Source of the DNA: Bin87 sp964347975
GTDB taxonomy: Bacteria > Chloroflexota > Dehalococcoidia > Lucifugimonadales > UBA3495
DNA length: 64,000 bases
Assembly (NCBI GenBank): GCA_964347975.1
Contig: CAYGAY010000009.1
Span: 1 to 64,000, forward strand
Direction of reading: 5' to 3'
Shown in pieces: positions 25,086-33,018 of the stretch. The first letter of the stretch is position 1. Each line of letters begins with the position of its first letter. The notes below the pieces were generated by a model. The model ran no database searches, was not told the origin of the DNA, and saw only the letters and a program-made list of their open reading frames with translations. A program made the position numbers and the translations under genes.

Positions 25086-25502
25086 CTACAGGCTCATCGC
25101 TTCCAATCCCACCCGTGACAGGTCCTCGTCGCGCTGGCCGCTGGGGTAGCCGCCCACGCCGATGCCGCCGAGGATGACGCCGTCCTGCATGATGACCAGG
25201 CCGCCCTGGCCGTGGGTGAACCGGGGGTCGCCCAAGTCGGCGATGTTGCGGCCCTGGGCGGCCAGGCCGGCGGCGTGCTCGCCGGAATCCCGTCCCATGA
25301 CGGCGGAGGTGTAAGCCTTGCGGATGGCGTGGCGGCGGCTGAAGATGCGCAGGTTCGCCATGGTGTAGTAGGCTACCAGCTCGCCGCCGGCGTCCACGAT
25401 GGCCATGGCCACCGGCTCGTCGGGGAGTTCATGGGCCTTTTCGATCATCGCCCGCATTGCCGCCATAATCTGTTCGTTGCCGAGCGCCGGTTTCGTTGCC
25501 AT
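25086..25502 (-). CDS. GlcG/HbpS-family (DUF336) protein
   Basis: 138 residues from ATG 25502, chosen because TGGAGG lies 8 bases upstream; the longer frame runs into a repeat. The family pattern is clear: AMAIVDAGGELVAYYTMANL, SRRHAIRKAYTSAVMGRDSG and GGLVIMQDGVILGGIGVGGY. DUF336 proteins bind haem or small cofactors, or act as accessory proteins in glycolate and diol metabolism; no enzymatic role is certain. It stands alone, preceded by the MITE-like element. Confidence 0.87.
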   Translation of the reverse strand: MATKPALGNEQIMAAMRAMIEKAHELPDEPVAMAIVDAGGELVAYYTMANLRIFSRRHAIRKAYTSAVMGRDSGEHAAGLAAQGRNIADLGDPRFTHGQGGLVIMQDGVILGGIGVGGYPSGQRDEDLSRVGLEAMSL

Positions 25503-25605
25503 ATTCGTGCCTCCAGGCAGTTGTTTGGTTTGCGTTTTGCGGGTCGATGATAACACGATACGCTTGGCAGGCTCCCTTTCCGGGAGCCGCGCGTTCCAAA
25601 CCGCG

Positions 25606-25757
25606 CACTCATGCGTACCCACTTTCGTTCAAACTGTCATTGCGAGCGCAGTGTGGCAATCTCGTCGCTGGAGGGATCGTCTCCTCATCAGCGAGATTGC
25701 CCGATTTGTCAAAGATCGGGCTTCGCTCCTCGCAATGACAAAGTGGGTACGCGTGAG
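25606..25757. repeat. MITE-like element, copy A
   Basis: Terminal inverted repeats CTCATGCGTACCCACTTT (25608-25625) and, reverse complemented, CTCACGCGTACCCACTTT (25740-25757) match at 17 of 18. An 8-base direct repeat AAACCGCG flanks it (25598-25605 and 25758-25765), fitting a target-site duplication. The interior has inverted CATTGCGAGCG / CTCCTCGCAATG segments and no gene. Copies B and C are at 40780 and 52258. Confidence 0.75.
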
Positions 25758-25849
25758 AAACCGCGTAGGGTTGACAAACTATAACTGCCGCCCTGCGGTG
25801 GCGGTGGGACGCTGAACTCGTTTCATCCGACGCTGCCACGGAGACCGAC

Positions 25850-26325
25850 ATGGCTCCGGTCACCGGATACGAAACCCAACCGACGACGGCCATAAGCGCC
25901 GACCAGCCGGATTCGAGACCGACGGCATCGCTGGCTCGTTCCATCCCCCGGCGGCACCTCTGGGCCGGCGCAGTTGCGACGCTGCTGGTGGTGTTGGTCG
26001 TATGCCTGCTGGTGTGGGGACCGGGAATGGAATATCCCACCACGGTAACTTACGTAGCCTCCAGCGGCGGCTCCACCAAATTCCCGAAGACGCACCGGGG
26101 GCACCATTGACGCCAGGGCCAAATGGGTGACACGGGAAGCCACCTGGCAATTCGGCGGTATCAAGAACGGCATAATCTACGCCCTTGGTTTTGAAGGCAA
26201 CCGCCATTTGGTGGCTTAACAGCAACGCCGACGTTTGGGGCGAATGGGTCACCGACGAAGCCGCCGCCGGCATCCAGGCCGCCTTGAGCGCGGACGAAGA
26301 AGCGGAAGGGTGGCCTACCGAGTAG
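25850..26325 (+). pseudogene. Frameshifted single-TM protein gene
   Basis: From ATG 25850 the product has a hydrophilic N-terminus, one membrane segment (VATLLVVLVVCLLVW, about residues 43-57) and an EYPTTVTYVASSGG extracytoplasmic start. The frame ends at 26110. Further coding-like text continues in shifted frames: AKWVTREATWQFGGIKNGII, then NSNADVWGEWVTDEAAAGIQ and LSADEEAEGWPTE ending at TAG 26323-26325. At least two indels would be needed, so I call it a pseudogene of a small membrane-anchored protein. No family recognised. Confidence 0.5.
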
Positions 26326-26352
26326 TCACCGGCCAAACTGTCACGTATCATG

Positions 26353-26382
26353 GGGCGGTCTCCTTGCAGAGGCCGCCCTTTT
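26353..26382 (+). terminator. Rho-independent terminator
   Basis: GGGCGG (26353-26358) pairs with CCGCCC (26373-26378), with an imperfect TCTC/GAGG extension, followed by TTTT. It lies between the broken membrane-protein gene and the RraA gene. Confidence 0.7.
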
Positions 26383-26448
26383 GGGAGACTCTGTTACAAT
26401 GCCGCCGTCGGTCTCACGGGAAATCGCCAACAAAGGAACCACTCGCCC

Positions 26449-27183
26449 ATGACCATCACTGCCTCTAAAACGCACGTCTCCGATGACACCCTGGCTATCC
26501 TCAAGGCCATTCCCACCCAGACCCTGATTGACGGGCTGTGGGTGATGGGGTGGCCGATGAGCATGATTGAGGGAGCGAAGCCTCTGCAACCCGGTCAGCA
26601 CATGGCCGGCCGAGCGGTGACGCTGCGTTTCGTACCCCACCGGCCCGACCTGGCTGCCGATAAGCCCAAAGGGGCAGATTCCGCCGAGTACGTGGCCTTC
26701 GAGTTGTGCGGGCCGGGAGAGGCGCTGGTGATCGACGCCATGGGCTGGCCGTACAGCAGCATCGGAGGGGACATCAAGTTTTATCGCCTCTACCAGCGTG
26801 GCGTGGGCGGACTGGTCACCGATGGGGCGGTGCGCGACACCAATACGCTGAAGGAGTACGGCTTTCCGGTCTATGCGGCCAATGCCACCGCCAAGCAGGG
26901 GCCGGCCGAGTTCTGGCCGTGGCAGGTGAACGATTGCATCCAGTGCGGCGGGGTCCTGGTGCGTCCCGGGGACGCCATCGTGGGCGACGACGACGGCGTG
27001 GTCGTGGTGCCGGCCGCAGCCGCCGGTGAGGTGATCCAAATCGCCCACCAGCGGGAGGAGGTTGAGGCCGTCATCAAGGCGCAGCTGGAGATGGAACAGT
27101 GCTCCCCCGGCAAGTACTACCCGTTCAACGACAATACCTGGAAACTCTTTGAAGAGAAGACGGGGAAGAAGCCGTATCGTTAG
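26449..27183 (+). CDS. RraA-family protein (oxaloacetate decarboxylase / HMG-aldolase type)
   Basis: 244 residues from ATG 26449; the upstream extension to 26350 crosses the terminator and is excluded. VTDGAVRDTNTLKEYGFPVY contains the conserved G...RD pair that binds the metal/pyruvyl group, and GDDDGVVVVPAAAAGEV is the typical C-terminal block. Class II 4-hydroxy-4-methyl-2-oxoglutarate aldolases and related decarboxylases of this family act late in protocatechuate/gallate breakdown. A CMD protein gene follows 66 bases later, supporting a catabolic role. Confidence 0.88.
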   Translation: MTITASKTHVSDDTLAILKAIPTQTLIDGLWVMGWPMSMIEGAKPLQPGQHMAGRAVTLRFVPHRPDLAADKPKGADSAEYVAFELCGPGEALVIDAMGWPYSSIGGDIKFYRLYQRGVGGLVTDGAVRDTNTLKEYGFPVYAANATAKQGPAEFWPWQVNDCIQCGGVLVRPGDAIVGDDDGVVVVPAAAAGEVIQIAHQREEVEAVIKAQLEMEQCSPGKYYPFNDNTWKLFEEKTGKKPYR

Positions 27184-27249
27184 ACTTTGGCCCTAACCCT
27201 AACCCTCTCCCATTGGGAGAAAGGACTATGCGCAACAGGAGGCATTAAC

Positions 27250-27816
27250 ATGGCCCGATTACCGGCTGCATCCCGGGACACCGTTCCGGCTGGACAGGAA
27301 GCCACCTTTGACGAGATTACCCAGAACGGCGCGGCCGTTCCGCCATATGGCCCCGGCTCGGTGATGACTCACGTGCCGGAGGCCAGTAAGCACGCGACAG
27401 GTCTGAACCAGTATCTGCGCAACCAATCCAGCGTGCCGCTGAAAGCCGCCGAACTGGCGATGCTGGTGGCGGCTCGCGAGATGGACTGCCAGCATATCTG
27501 GAACGCCCACGCCGGATCCGCACGCGCCGCCGGCGTGCCGGACGCGGTGGTGGACGCCATCCGCGACAATAAGCCGCTGCCGGAACTGTCCGCCGACGAG
27601 TCGGTCGTCATTCACCTGGGCCGGGAGATTCTGCGGAATCACCAGGTCAGCCGGGGCGGCTACCAGAGCGCGCTGGAGGTCTTCGGACAGCAGGGGGTGA
27701 TTGAGCTTACGCTCATCCTGGGCAACTACACCATGCTGGCCATGCTTATCAACACTTTTGAGACCGACCTGCTGCCCGAGCGGACGGAGCCGCTGCTACA
27801 GCGGATACCGGGGTAG
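27250..27816 (+). CDS. Carboxymuconolactone decarboxylase (CMD) family protein
   Basis: 188 residues with AGGAGG before ATG 27250. The AhpD/CMD core reads ELAMLVAAREMDCQHIWNAH, with a conserved Cys and His (C-x3-N-x-H) in the active region, then ARAAGVPDAVVDAIRDNKPL. It lacks the CxxC of AhpD peroxidases, so a decarboxylase or hydrolase-type role is more likely. A paralogue lies at 37848 with the same layout. A CCCTAACCC-type low-complexity stretch sits between it and the RraA gene. Confidence 0.88.
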   Translation: MARLPAASRDTVPAGQEATFDEITQNGAAVPPYGPGSVMTHVPEASKHATGLNQYLRNQSSVPLKAAELAMLVAAREMDCQHIWNAHAGSARAAGVPDAVVDAIRDNKPLPELSADESVVIHLGREILRNHQVSRGGYQSALEVFGQQGVIELTLILGNYTMLAMLINTFETDLLPERTEPLLQRIPG

Positions 27817-27882
27817 GCGAGCGGTGGCGCGGATTAGATGCCGACGATGCCGCGCGCAAATCTGCCCTGTCCCCTCCGGCAT

Positions 27883-28266
27883 CTAATTCGCCGCAATCAA
27901 TGGTCCGAAAATTGCTACGGAAGCGAATATGACCGCTGCAAAAACTTGGATGTAAAAGCCGAAGGCCGCCAGTTTAACCAAGGGTTCCTGTTCCGATGAA
28001 GGTTTTCGGAACAATGACCACAAACCTGTAAAAACTGCGGCGAGATAGAAGCCCAGGCTGGTTAGCGCAATACCGGCGGCGATTCCGGGAAACAGGATAT
28101 TACCTTGACTAGATGGGGCGCCCAAGCCAGCGGCTCCCCGGCTGATATTGATAGCCGCCGCTACCGTAGCAGCGGCGATAATGGTAGCAACCGTTATGAT
28201 GCCGATGCTGACCGTAGCCCAATCCGTAGCCCGGCCGCGCTGACGGCGGCGGTTTTCACGGACCAT
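27883..28266 (-). CDS. Small integral membrane protein (about three TM)
   Basis: 127 residues. The start at 28266 (MVRENRRRQRGRATDW) gives a basic cytoplasmic N-terminus. Hydrophobic segments occur at IGIITVATIIAAATVAAAI, IAAGIALTSLGFYLAAVF and FYIQVFAAVIFASVAIFG. No family recognised. It overlaps the end of the next upstream small membrane gene by 11 bases, so the two are co-transcribed. Confidence 0.6.
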   Translation of the reverse strand: MVRENRRRQRGRATDWATVSIGIITVATIIAAATVAAAINISRGAAGLGAPSSQGNILFPGIAAGIALTSLGFYLAAVFTGLWSLFRKPSSEQEPLVKLAAFGFYIQVFAAVIFASVAIFGPLIAAN

Positions 28267-28495
28267 CGCTTCGGTCAAACAAGTGACGGGCAATGATGCT
28301 CATCACATAGCCCGAGCCAATGCAGGCGGCAAGAGTTCCGAAGCCCAGCCCAAAACCGTAAGCATCCGCTCCGTAGGCCATGGGCATCAGTATGGCGGCG
28401 GGCAGGCCCACCCACAGGCCAATGCCCAAAAGTACCCATTGGTTAACCACAATCGGCCGTTTTTTGTTCGTAGCCTTGCGTTTGCGGCGCCCCAT
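28256..28495 (-). CDS. Small integral membrane protein (two TM)
   Basis: 79 residues from ATG 28495 with AGGAGG 9 bases upstream. A lysine/arginine-rich start (MGRRKRKATNKKR) precedes two membrane spans, WVLLGIGLWVGLPAAILMPM and GFGLGFGTLAACIGSGYVMS. Overlaps the downstream membrane gene. Function unknown. Confidence 0.62.
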   Translation of the reverse strand: MGRRKRKATNKKRPIVVNQWVLLGIGLWVGLPAAILMPMAYGADAYGFGLGFGTLAACIGSGYVMSIIARHLFDRSDGP

Positions 28496-28579
28496 GGCGA
28501 CGCCTCCTTTCCCAACGCCGGCACAGAGAGCAACCGGCTGGTAAGGCCATGGTACAATGCAGCCGGCGGCCGGCGCAAA

Positions 28580-29617
28580 TCAGGCCGGCGCGGCCGCTTT
28601 GCGATAAATCTGCACCCGGTGGCGGCACGAATCCACCACGTAGATGCGGCCCTCCGTGTCCACGCTCACCGAAGTCGGCCCCCAGAACAGGGCCTCCACG
28701 CCGGCTGACGTTTCCCGGTGCCGGTCGCGCCACGGACTGACCGCCGGGGCGAGGTTTGCCTCCCGCCGGGCGGTGGCCTCGTCCGGATTGGCGGCAAGGT
28801 AGTCTTCCGCCCACGTTGACGTGGTGGAGTCGCCGCGCAGTATGGCGGCTACCGCACCGTCGGGGCCGAAGATCTGCACCCGCTCGTTGCCCCAATCGGC
28901 GACGTAGACGTAACCGTCGTTATCCACCGCAACCGACGACGGGCGGTTCAGTTGACCTTTGCCGTCGCCGGAGGCGCCCCACTGGCCGACGAACCGGCCT
29001 TCCGGCGTGAACGCCTGGACCCGGTCGTTGCGCCAGTCGGCGACGAACACGTTGCCGCTGGCGTCGCAGGATACCCCCCAGGGGGTGTTGAACCGGCCGG
29101 GCTGGGTTCCGTACCCGCCCCAACCGTCCAGGTATTCACCGTCAACGGTGAAGCGCTGGATACGGTGATTCATCCCGTCCGTTATCAGCAAAGAGCCGTC
29201 GGGAGCGGCGGCGACGGCGGCGGGTCGGTTCAGTTGGCCCGGTTGTTCGCCGGACTCTCCCCAGCGCTTGATGAATTGACCGTCGGCGTCGAAGACATTG
29301 ACGCGCTGCAACGCCTCGTCGGTGACGTAGAGCCGTCCGTCGTGGTCGCGAGCGATGCCGCTGGGCCACCAGAACTGCCCATCCTCGGCGCCGCCGGCGC
29401 CCCATTCTCCGATGTAGCCCTCGTCCACGGTGCAGACGCATACTCGCTTGAGCTCCAGCCGGCCCACGGATTCCGGGCCGCCGCGGTTGAGCACGTACAT
29501 CACGCCGTCGTCGGCCAGGGCCAAGTCCACCGGATGAATGAACCCCCGGCCCCGGTAGGCGAGGAAGCCGACGGTGTGGCTGTAGGTGAACGTCGTGGTT
29601 GCAGGGGCGGTGGTCAT
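28580..29617 (-). CDS. NHL-repeat beta-propeller protein
   Basis: 345 residues built of about six NHL units, for example WPSGIARDHDGRLYVTDEAL, QRVNVFDADGQFIKRWGESG, NRPSSVAVDNDGYVYVADWG and TSVSVDTEGRIYVVDSCRHR. No signal peptide is evident. NHL propellers bind proteins, peptides or RNA, or act as lyase-type enzymes. The start overlaps the DUF1800 stop by four bases (ATGA), which makes the two a translationally coupled pair. Confidence 0.9.
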   Translation of the reverse strand: MTTAPATTTFTYSHTVGFLAYRGRGFIHPVDLALADDGVMYVLNRGGPESVGRLELKRVCVCTVDEGYIGEWGAGGAEDGQFWWPSGIARDHDGRLYVTDEALQRVNVFDADGQFIKRWGESGEQPGQLNRPAAVAAAPDGSLLITDGMNHRIQRFTVDGEYLDGWGGYGTQPGRFNTPWGVSCDASGNVFVADWRNDRVQAFTPEGRFVGQWGASGDGKGQLNRPSSVAVDNDGYVYVADWGNERVQIFGPDGAVAAILRGDSTTSTWAEDYLAANPDEATARREANLAPAVSPWRDRHRETSAGVEALFWGPTSVSVDTEGRIYVVDSCRHRVQIYRKAAAPA

Positions 29618-31068
29618 GCCAGTTGGTACTCCCGGGAGGCGACGATGAGCTGGAGCATTTCGACGATCCGCTCCTCGGAGCAGGCGATGGCGTCGGGGCG
29701 GTCAAAGCGCACTTCGCCCCACGGAGTCGCCAAGGCCACCAAGCTCGCCAGGGCGCCCTCCGTCACCTCGAAAATCCCCACGGCGTCAAGGCAGGCTTCG
29801 GCCAGCGCAGGGGGCTGGAGTACGGGGCCGGCGGACTTGATCCGCTCGATGATGGCGCGGACGCCGGGGCGGCTGGCATCGCGCATTTCGGCGCCGGCGG
29901 CGTTGATGCGTTCCACCAGGTTGCCGGTGTCGATCCACTCCCGGCCGGTGTGCCAGCCCTCCACCGTGGGCGGGTTGAGGATTTCCTGGCCCATGAAATT
30001 GACGTCCATGGCCAGGTTGGAGATGGTCCACTCCGGAGTGCGATGGCTGCCGGCCAGCCGGGCGGTGCCGCCCACCAACTCGGCAGGGCTTTTGACGCGG
30101 GCGAGGCGCGCTGCGTCATCCGAGAAGAAATCGGAGAGGAAGAGGCAGCGCATCACGGCGCGGGTGTCGCCGCCGGTGCGGGTGAACTCGTCGGCGAGGA
30201 TGCCGATGGCCGCATCGTCGGGCCGGTCGGAGACGAAGAAACCGTAGAGTTTGCCGGCGATGTAGCGGGCGGTGGCCGGCTGCCGGACGATGATGTCGAT
30301 GACATCCTGTCCGCCGAAGGGTCCGGTGTGGCCGAGGAAGGTCTTCTCGCTGTCGTCGTGGTCGTCGTCCCGGTAGCGGAACTGCCAGTCAATGCGACCG
30401 TAAGGCCAGAAGGAGTCGCGGCTGGCGCGGATGCTCATGTACTGAGCGTTGTCAATGGTCCAGCCGGTGAAGGCCCGGGCGGCGGATTTCACGTCGTCCT
30501 CGGTGTAGTTGCCGATGCCCATGGAGAACAGTTCCAGCAACTCGCGGCCATAGTTCTCGTTGGGAGCGTCCCGGTGGTTGTCCTTGTTGTCCAGCCAGAA
30601 GATCATGGCGGGATCGCGGGACAGCTCCAGCAGGATGTCGGCAAACTTGCCCAGGCCGTGGCGGCGGAAGGTGTGGGTCTGGTTGACCACTGCTTTGGCG
30701 TGGTTCAGCTTGCCGTAGGCGGTGGCGAAGAGGCCGTGCCAGAACAGGGCCATCTTTTCTTCCAGGGGGCGCTGGCTGTTGATGATGCGATAGAGCCAGT
30801 AGCTCTGGCTGCTCTCCAGCAGCATCAGGCTGTTCTGATCGACGTGGTAACGGCGGATCAGGTCCTCGATCTCCAGGTCAGGCCGGTCTTCGGGATGCAG
30901 CAGTTCCTCGACGGTAGCCTCGTAGCCACGCGCCACGGCGCGGTCGATTTCAGCGCGGGTCGGAGTGAACCCGGCCCGGCGAAGCAGATGGGCGGCGCGG
31001 ATGGTTTCAGAGTTGGCGAGGGCAATCCAGTCCGAAACCGGCGCAGTGTGCGTTGCGGTCGTCATCAT
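29614..31068 (-). CDS. DUF1800 family protein
   Basis: 484 residues; the start at 31068 follows a purine-rich AAGGACGAG. Characteristic text: AAHLLRRAGFTPTRAEIDRA, EKMALFWHGLFATAYGKL, NYGRELLELFSMGIGNYTED, FTGWTIDNAQ, and NPPTVEGWHTGREWIDTGNL near the C-terminus, all hallmarks of DUF1800. These usually sit next to a DUF1501 gene and are exported or surface-associated, with unknown biochemistry. Here the partner is an NHL propeller instead, and no signal peptide is evident. Confidence 0.9.
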   Translation of the reverse strand: MMTTATHTAPVSDWIALANSETIRAAHLLRRAGFTPTRAEIDRAVARGYEATVEELLHPEDRPDLEIEDLIRRYHVDQNSLMLLESSQSYWLYRIINSQRPLEEKMALFWHGLFATAYGKLNHAKAVVNQTHTFRRHGLGKFADILLELSRDPAMIFWLDNKDNHRDAPNENYGRELLELFSMGIGNYTEDDVKSAARAFTGWTIDNAQYMSIRASRDSFWPYGRIDWQFRYRDDDHDDSEKTFLGHTGPFGGQDVIDIIVRQPATARYIAGKLYGFFVSDRPDDAAIGILADEFTRTGGDTRAVMRCLFLSDFFSDDAARLARVKSPAELVGGTARLAGSHRTPEWTISNLAMDVNFMGQEILNPPTVEGWHTGREWIDTGNLVERINAAGAEMRDASRPGVRAIIERIKSAGPVLQPPALAEACLDAVGIFEVTEGALASLVALATPWGEVRFDRPDAIACSEERIVEMLQLIVASREYQLA

Positions 31069-31079
31069 TGACTCGTCCT

Positions 31080-31346
31080 TTACATACCGGATGACCCGGC
31101 GCTGATAAACCGACCTAAAAAGGTCTCCCATGACAGCACCAGCAAGCCGGAGCCGGTGAGTCCCAATGCAATGCCGGCGTTGCGGTAGCGACGGGCTGTT
31201 TCCAGGTGACTGTCAGAAAGGTTGTCAGGGCATTTCAATTGCGCCATTCCTTTTGCGGACATCCAAATGCCCGAGGCTGCCATTAGCAACGCCAGCAAAC
31301 CGGCCAGGACACCGGCATAGCCATAGGTCAACAGCCAAAGCGACAA
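31080..31346 (-). CDS. Small membrane protein
   Basis: 88 residues if started at the TTG at 31346. Two membrane spans (GYAGVLAGLLALLMAASGIW and AGIALGLTGSGLLVLSW) flank a soluble loop with a Cys and HLETARRYR. It ends 11 bases before the DUF1800 start. The start is uncertain and no family is recognised. Confidence 0.5.
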   Translation of the reverse strand: MSLWLLTYGYAGVLAGLLALLMAASGIWMSAKGMAQLKCPDNLSDSHLETARRYRNAGIALGLTGSGLLVLSWETFLGRFISAGSSGM

Positions 31347-31387
31347 AAGCCCTAATGAAGTACAGTGAGGCTAATGCCCAACCCCAA

Positions 31388-31591
31388 TTATTGCGCATGA
31401 TTCGTCGTTACAAAGACGCCCAACAGTGACATGAGCGCACCGCCGCCGCCCATAATCAGGAAATTACCCGGACGGTCTGCGCTGGCGCGATGGGCCATCC
31501 ATTCAGGCCAAATCCAGTAGATTATGGCAGCGGTAACGACAATCATCACGCCGGCCAGTATCAGAGACCGGCCCCATTTCGCGCTATTCAT
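31388..31591 (-). CDS. Small membrane protein
   Basis: 67 residues from ATG 31591. Two hydrophobic spans, LILAGVMIVVTAAIIYWIWP and FLIMGGGGALMSLLGVFVTT. Unrecognised. Same strand as and just upstream of the other small membrane gene. Confidence 0.5.
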   Translation of the reverse strand: MNSAKWGRSLILAGVMIVVTAAIIYWIWPEWMAHRASADRPGNFLIMGGGGALMSLLGVFVTTNHAQ

Positions 31592-31643
31592 TAGCAACCA
31601 TCCCCGGCATCTGCTGGCATTGCCAGCGCAACATTCCGGCGCG

Positions 31644-32945
31644 CTACATCAGGTTCCAGCGAGGGTTTGCATCCACCAACTCCCGCAGGTAGTCCACCAG
31701 CCAGGGGCGGACTGCTTCGGCCATGTAGAAAGTGGGCGCGATGAGTTCGGACTCGTCCTTGATGATGCCCTCTTCGAGGCAACGGGCGGCGACATCGGTT
31801 CCCGGCATAACGCTGACGCCGACGCGGAGGTTGGCGAGGGACGGCTTGAGGCCGCGGAGGAACTCCAGCTTGTTTTCGACCGACTCGCGGGTTTCGCCCG
31901 GTTCGCCGAACTGCTGGGAGATGGTGTAGTGGAGGTCGCCGGCTTCGCACAAATCCGTAGTTTCCTTCAGGGAGGCATAGCGGGAAGTATCGTTGTCGCC
32001 CTCGTGGGGGTCGCCGCCGCGGGTGCCGCCCATCATGACCAGGCCGCAGCCGGCCTGTTTCATCATACCGATCAGCTCAGCGTCGCAGGCGTAGGGGGCC
32101 AGGCAAGTGTTCCAGCGAACTTTGACCTCGGCCTCCATCAGGGCGTTGCAGAGTTCTTTGGCGTGCTCCAGGGGAACGTTGAAGCAGTTGTCCACGAAGA
32201 AAATCTTTTTCAGCCCGTAGCGGGCGGTAACATCGGAAACTTCCTCCACCACTTCGTCAATGGGGCGGATCACCCGCCAGGCTCCTTCGGGGGTGCGAAT
32301 GTCGTCGGCGGAGGTAGGATAGTAGAACCCGCCCAGCTTGGTCAGCACGCTGACGCCGAAACCGGCCTGGGCATACTTGGGCATATCCAGGTCGTCGAGG
32401 CTGGGGCGGCTGATGAAGTCGGACGAGCAGCGGATTCCGTTGTACACGATCTCGCCGTTTTCGCGGTAGAGCACGCCGGTCATGCCGCGGTAGTCCGGCT
32501 CGCCGATATCGACCCGGTTGGCCAGTTCGGCGAAGGTTTCGCCGGCGTCGCCGGCGATGCCGATGTCGGGATTGACGAAATCGAATACCTGCTGGGGCAT
32601 GATGCTGAAGGCCGGGCCGCCGCACACTATCGTCGCATCGGAGATGGCGCGTATGCGTTCAATGACGTTCCTGGTAATGGGCAGCTGCCACTGGGGATCG
32701 ACGTAGCTGTGATTGCTGAGGTTTCGGATGGAGATGCCCACCAGCTGGGGATTGAAGTCGCGCACAGTCTGTTCAACTTCATCCAGATAGTTCTCGCTGG
32801 CAAACATGAGGTCCACCAGCTTGACCGTGTGCCGGGATCGGTCCACATGGCCGGCGACGTAGGCCAGTCCGATGGGTATGGGCTGGGCCCTCATGCGGCT
32901 CATCACCCGGTTGTGTCGGTTGGTAGCAATCAGTAGGATACGCAT
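31644..32945 (-). CDS. B12-binding/radical-SAM-like protein lacking the CxxxCxxC cluster motif
   Basis: 433 residues from ATG 32945, preceded by GGGGGGAA. The N-terminal cobalamin-binding-like domain has PQLVGISIRNLSNHSYVDPQ and TIVCGGPAFSIMPQQVFDF, then NPDIGIAGDAGETFAELANR. The radical SAM barrel-like part has VDNCFNVPLEHAKELCNALM and MMGGTRGGDPHEGDNDTSRY. Where TKRGCPxxCxYC is expected the sequence is VLTKLGGFYYPTSADD, so none of the three cluster cysteines is present. The protein is therefore predicted not to bind the usual 4Fe-4S cluster. It may be a pseudoenzyme or a corrinoid-binding protein. Confidence 0.72.
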   Translation of the reverse strand: MRILLIATNRHNRVMSRMRAQPIPIGLAYVAGHVDRSRHTVKLVDLMFASENYLDEVEQTVRDFNPQLVGISIRNLSNHSYVDPQWQLPITRNVIERIRAISDATIVCGGPAFSIMPQQVFDFVNPDIGIAGDAGETFAELANRVDIGEPDYRGMTGVLYRENGEIVYNGIRCSSDFISRPSLDDLDMPKYAQAGFGVSVLTKLGGFYYPTSADDIRTPEGAWRVIRPIDEVVEEVSDVTARYGLKKIFFVDNCFNVPLEHAKELCNALMEAEVKVRWNTCLAPYACDAELIGMMKQAGCGLVMMGGTRGGDPHEGDNDTSRYASLKETTDLCEAGDLHYTISQQFGEPGETRESVENKLEFLRGLKPSLANLRVGVSVMPGTDVAARCLEEGIIKDESELIAPTFYMAEAVRPWLVDYLRELVDANPRWNLM

Positions 32946-33018
32946 CTGCAATTCCCCCCTCGAGAGCGCGGCCGGCGGCGATAATTGCCCCGATTGTACA
33001 CCAGGCCGGCGAACCGCG

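Noticed and set aside
27190..27215. CCCTAACCCTAACCCTCTCCC telomere-like stretch
   Set aside because: It is a short low-complexity sequence common between bacterial genes, not a telomere.
29599..31071. 490-residue plus-strand frame opposite DUF1800, and the similar plus-strand frames opposite NHL (28952) and the radical-SAM-like gene (31524)
   Set aside because: All are antisense to genes with clear family motifs and translational coupling; the frames show composition typical of shadows.
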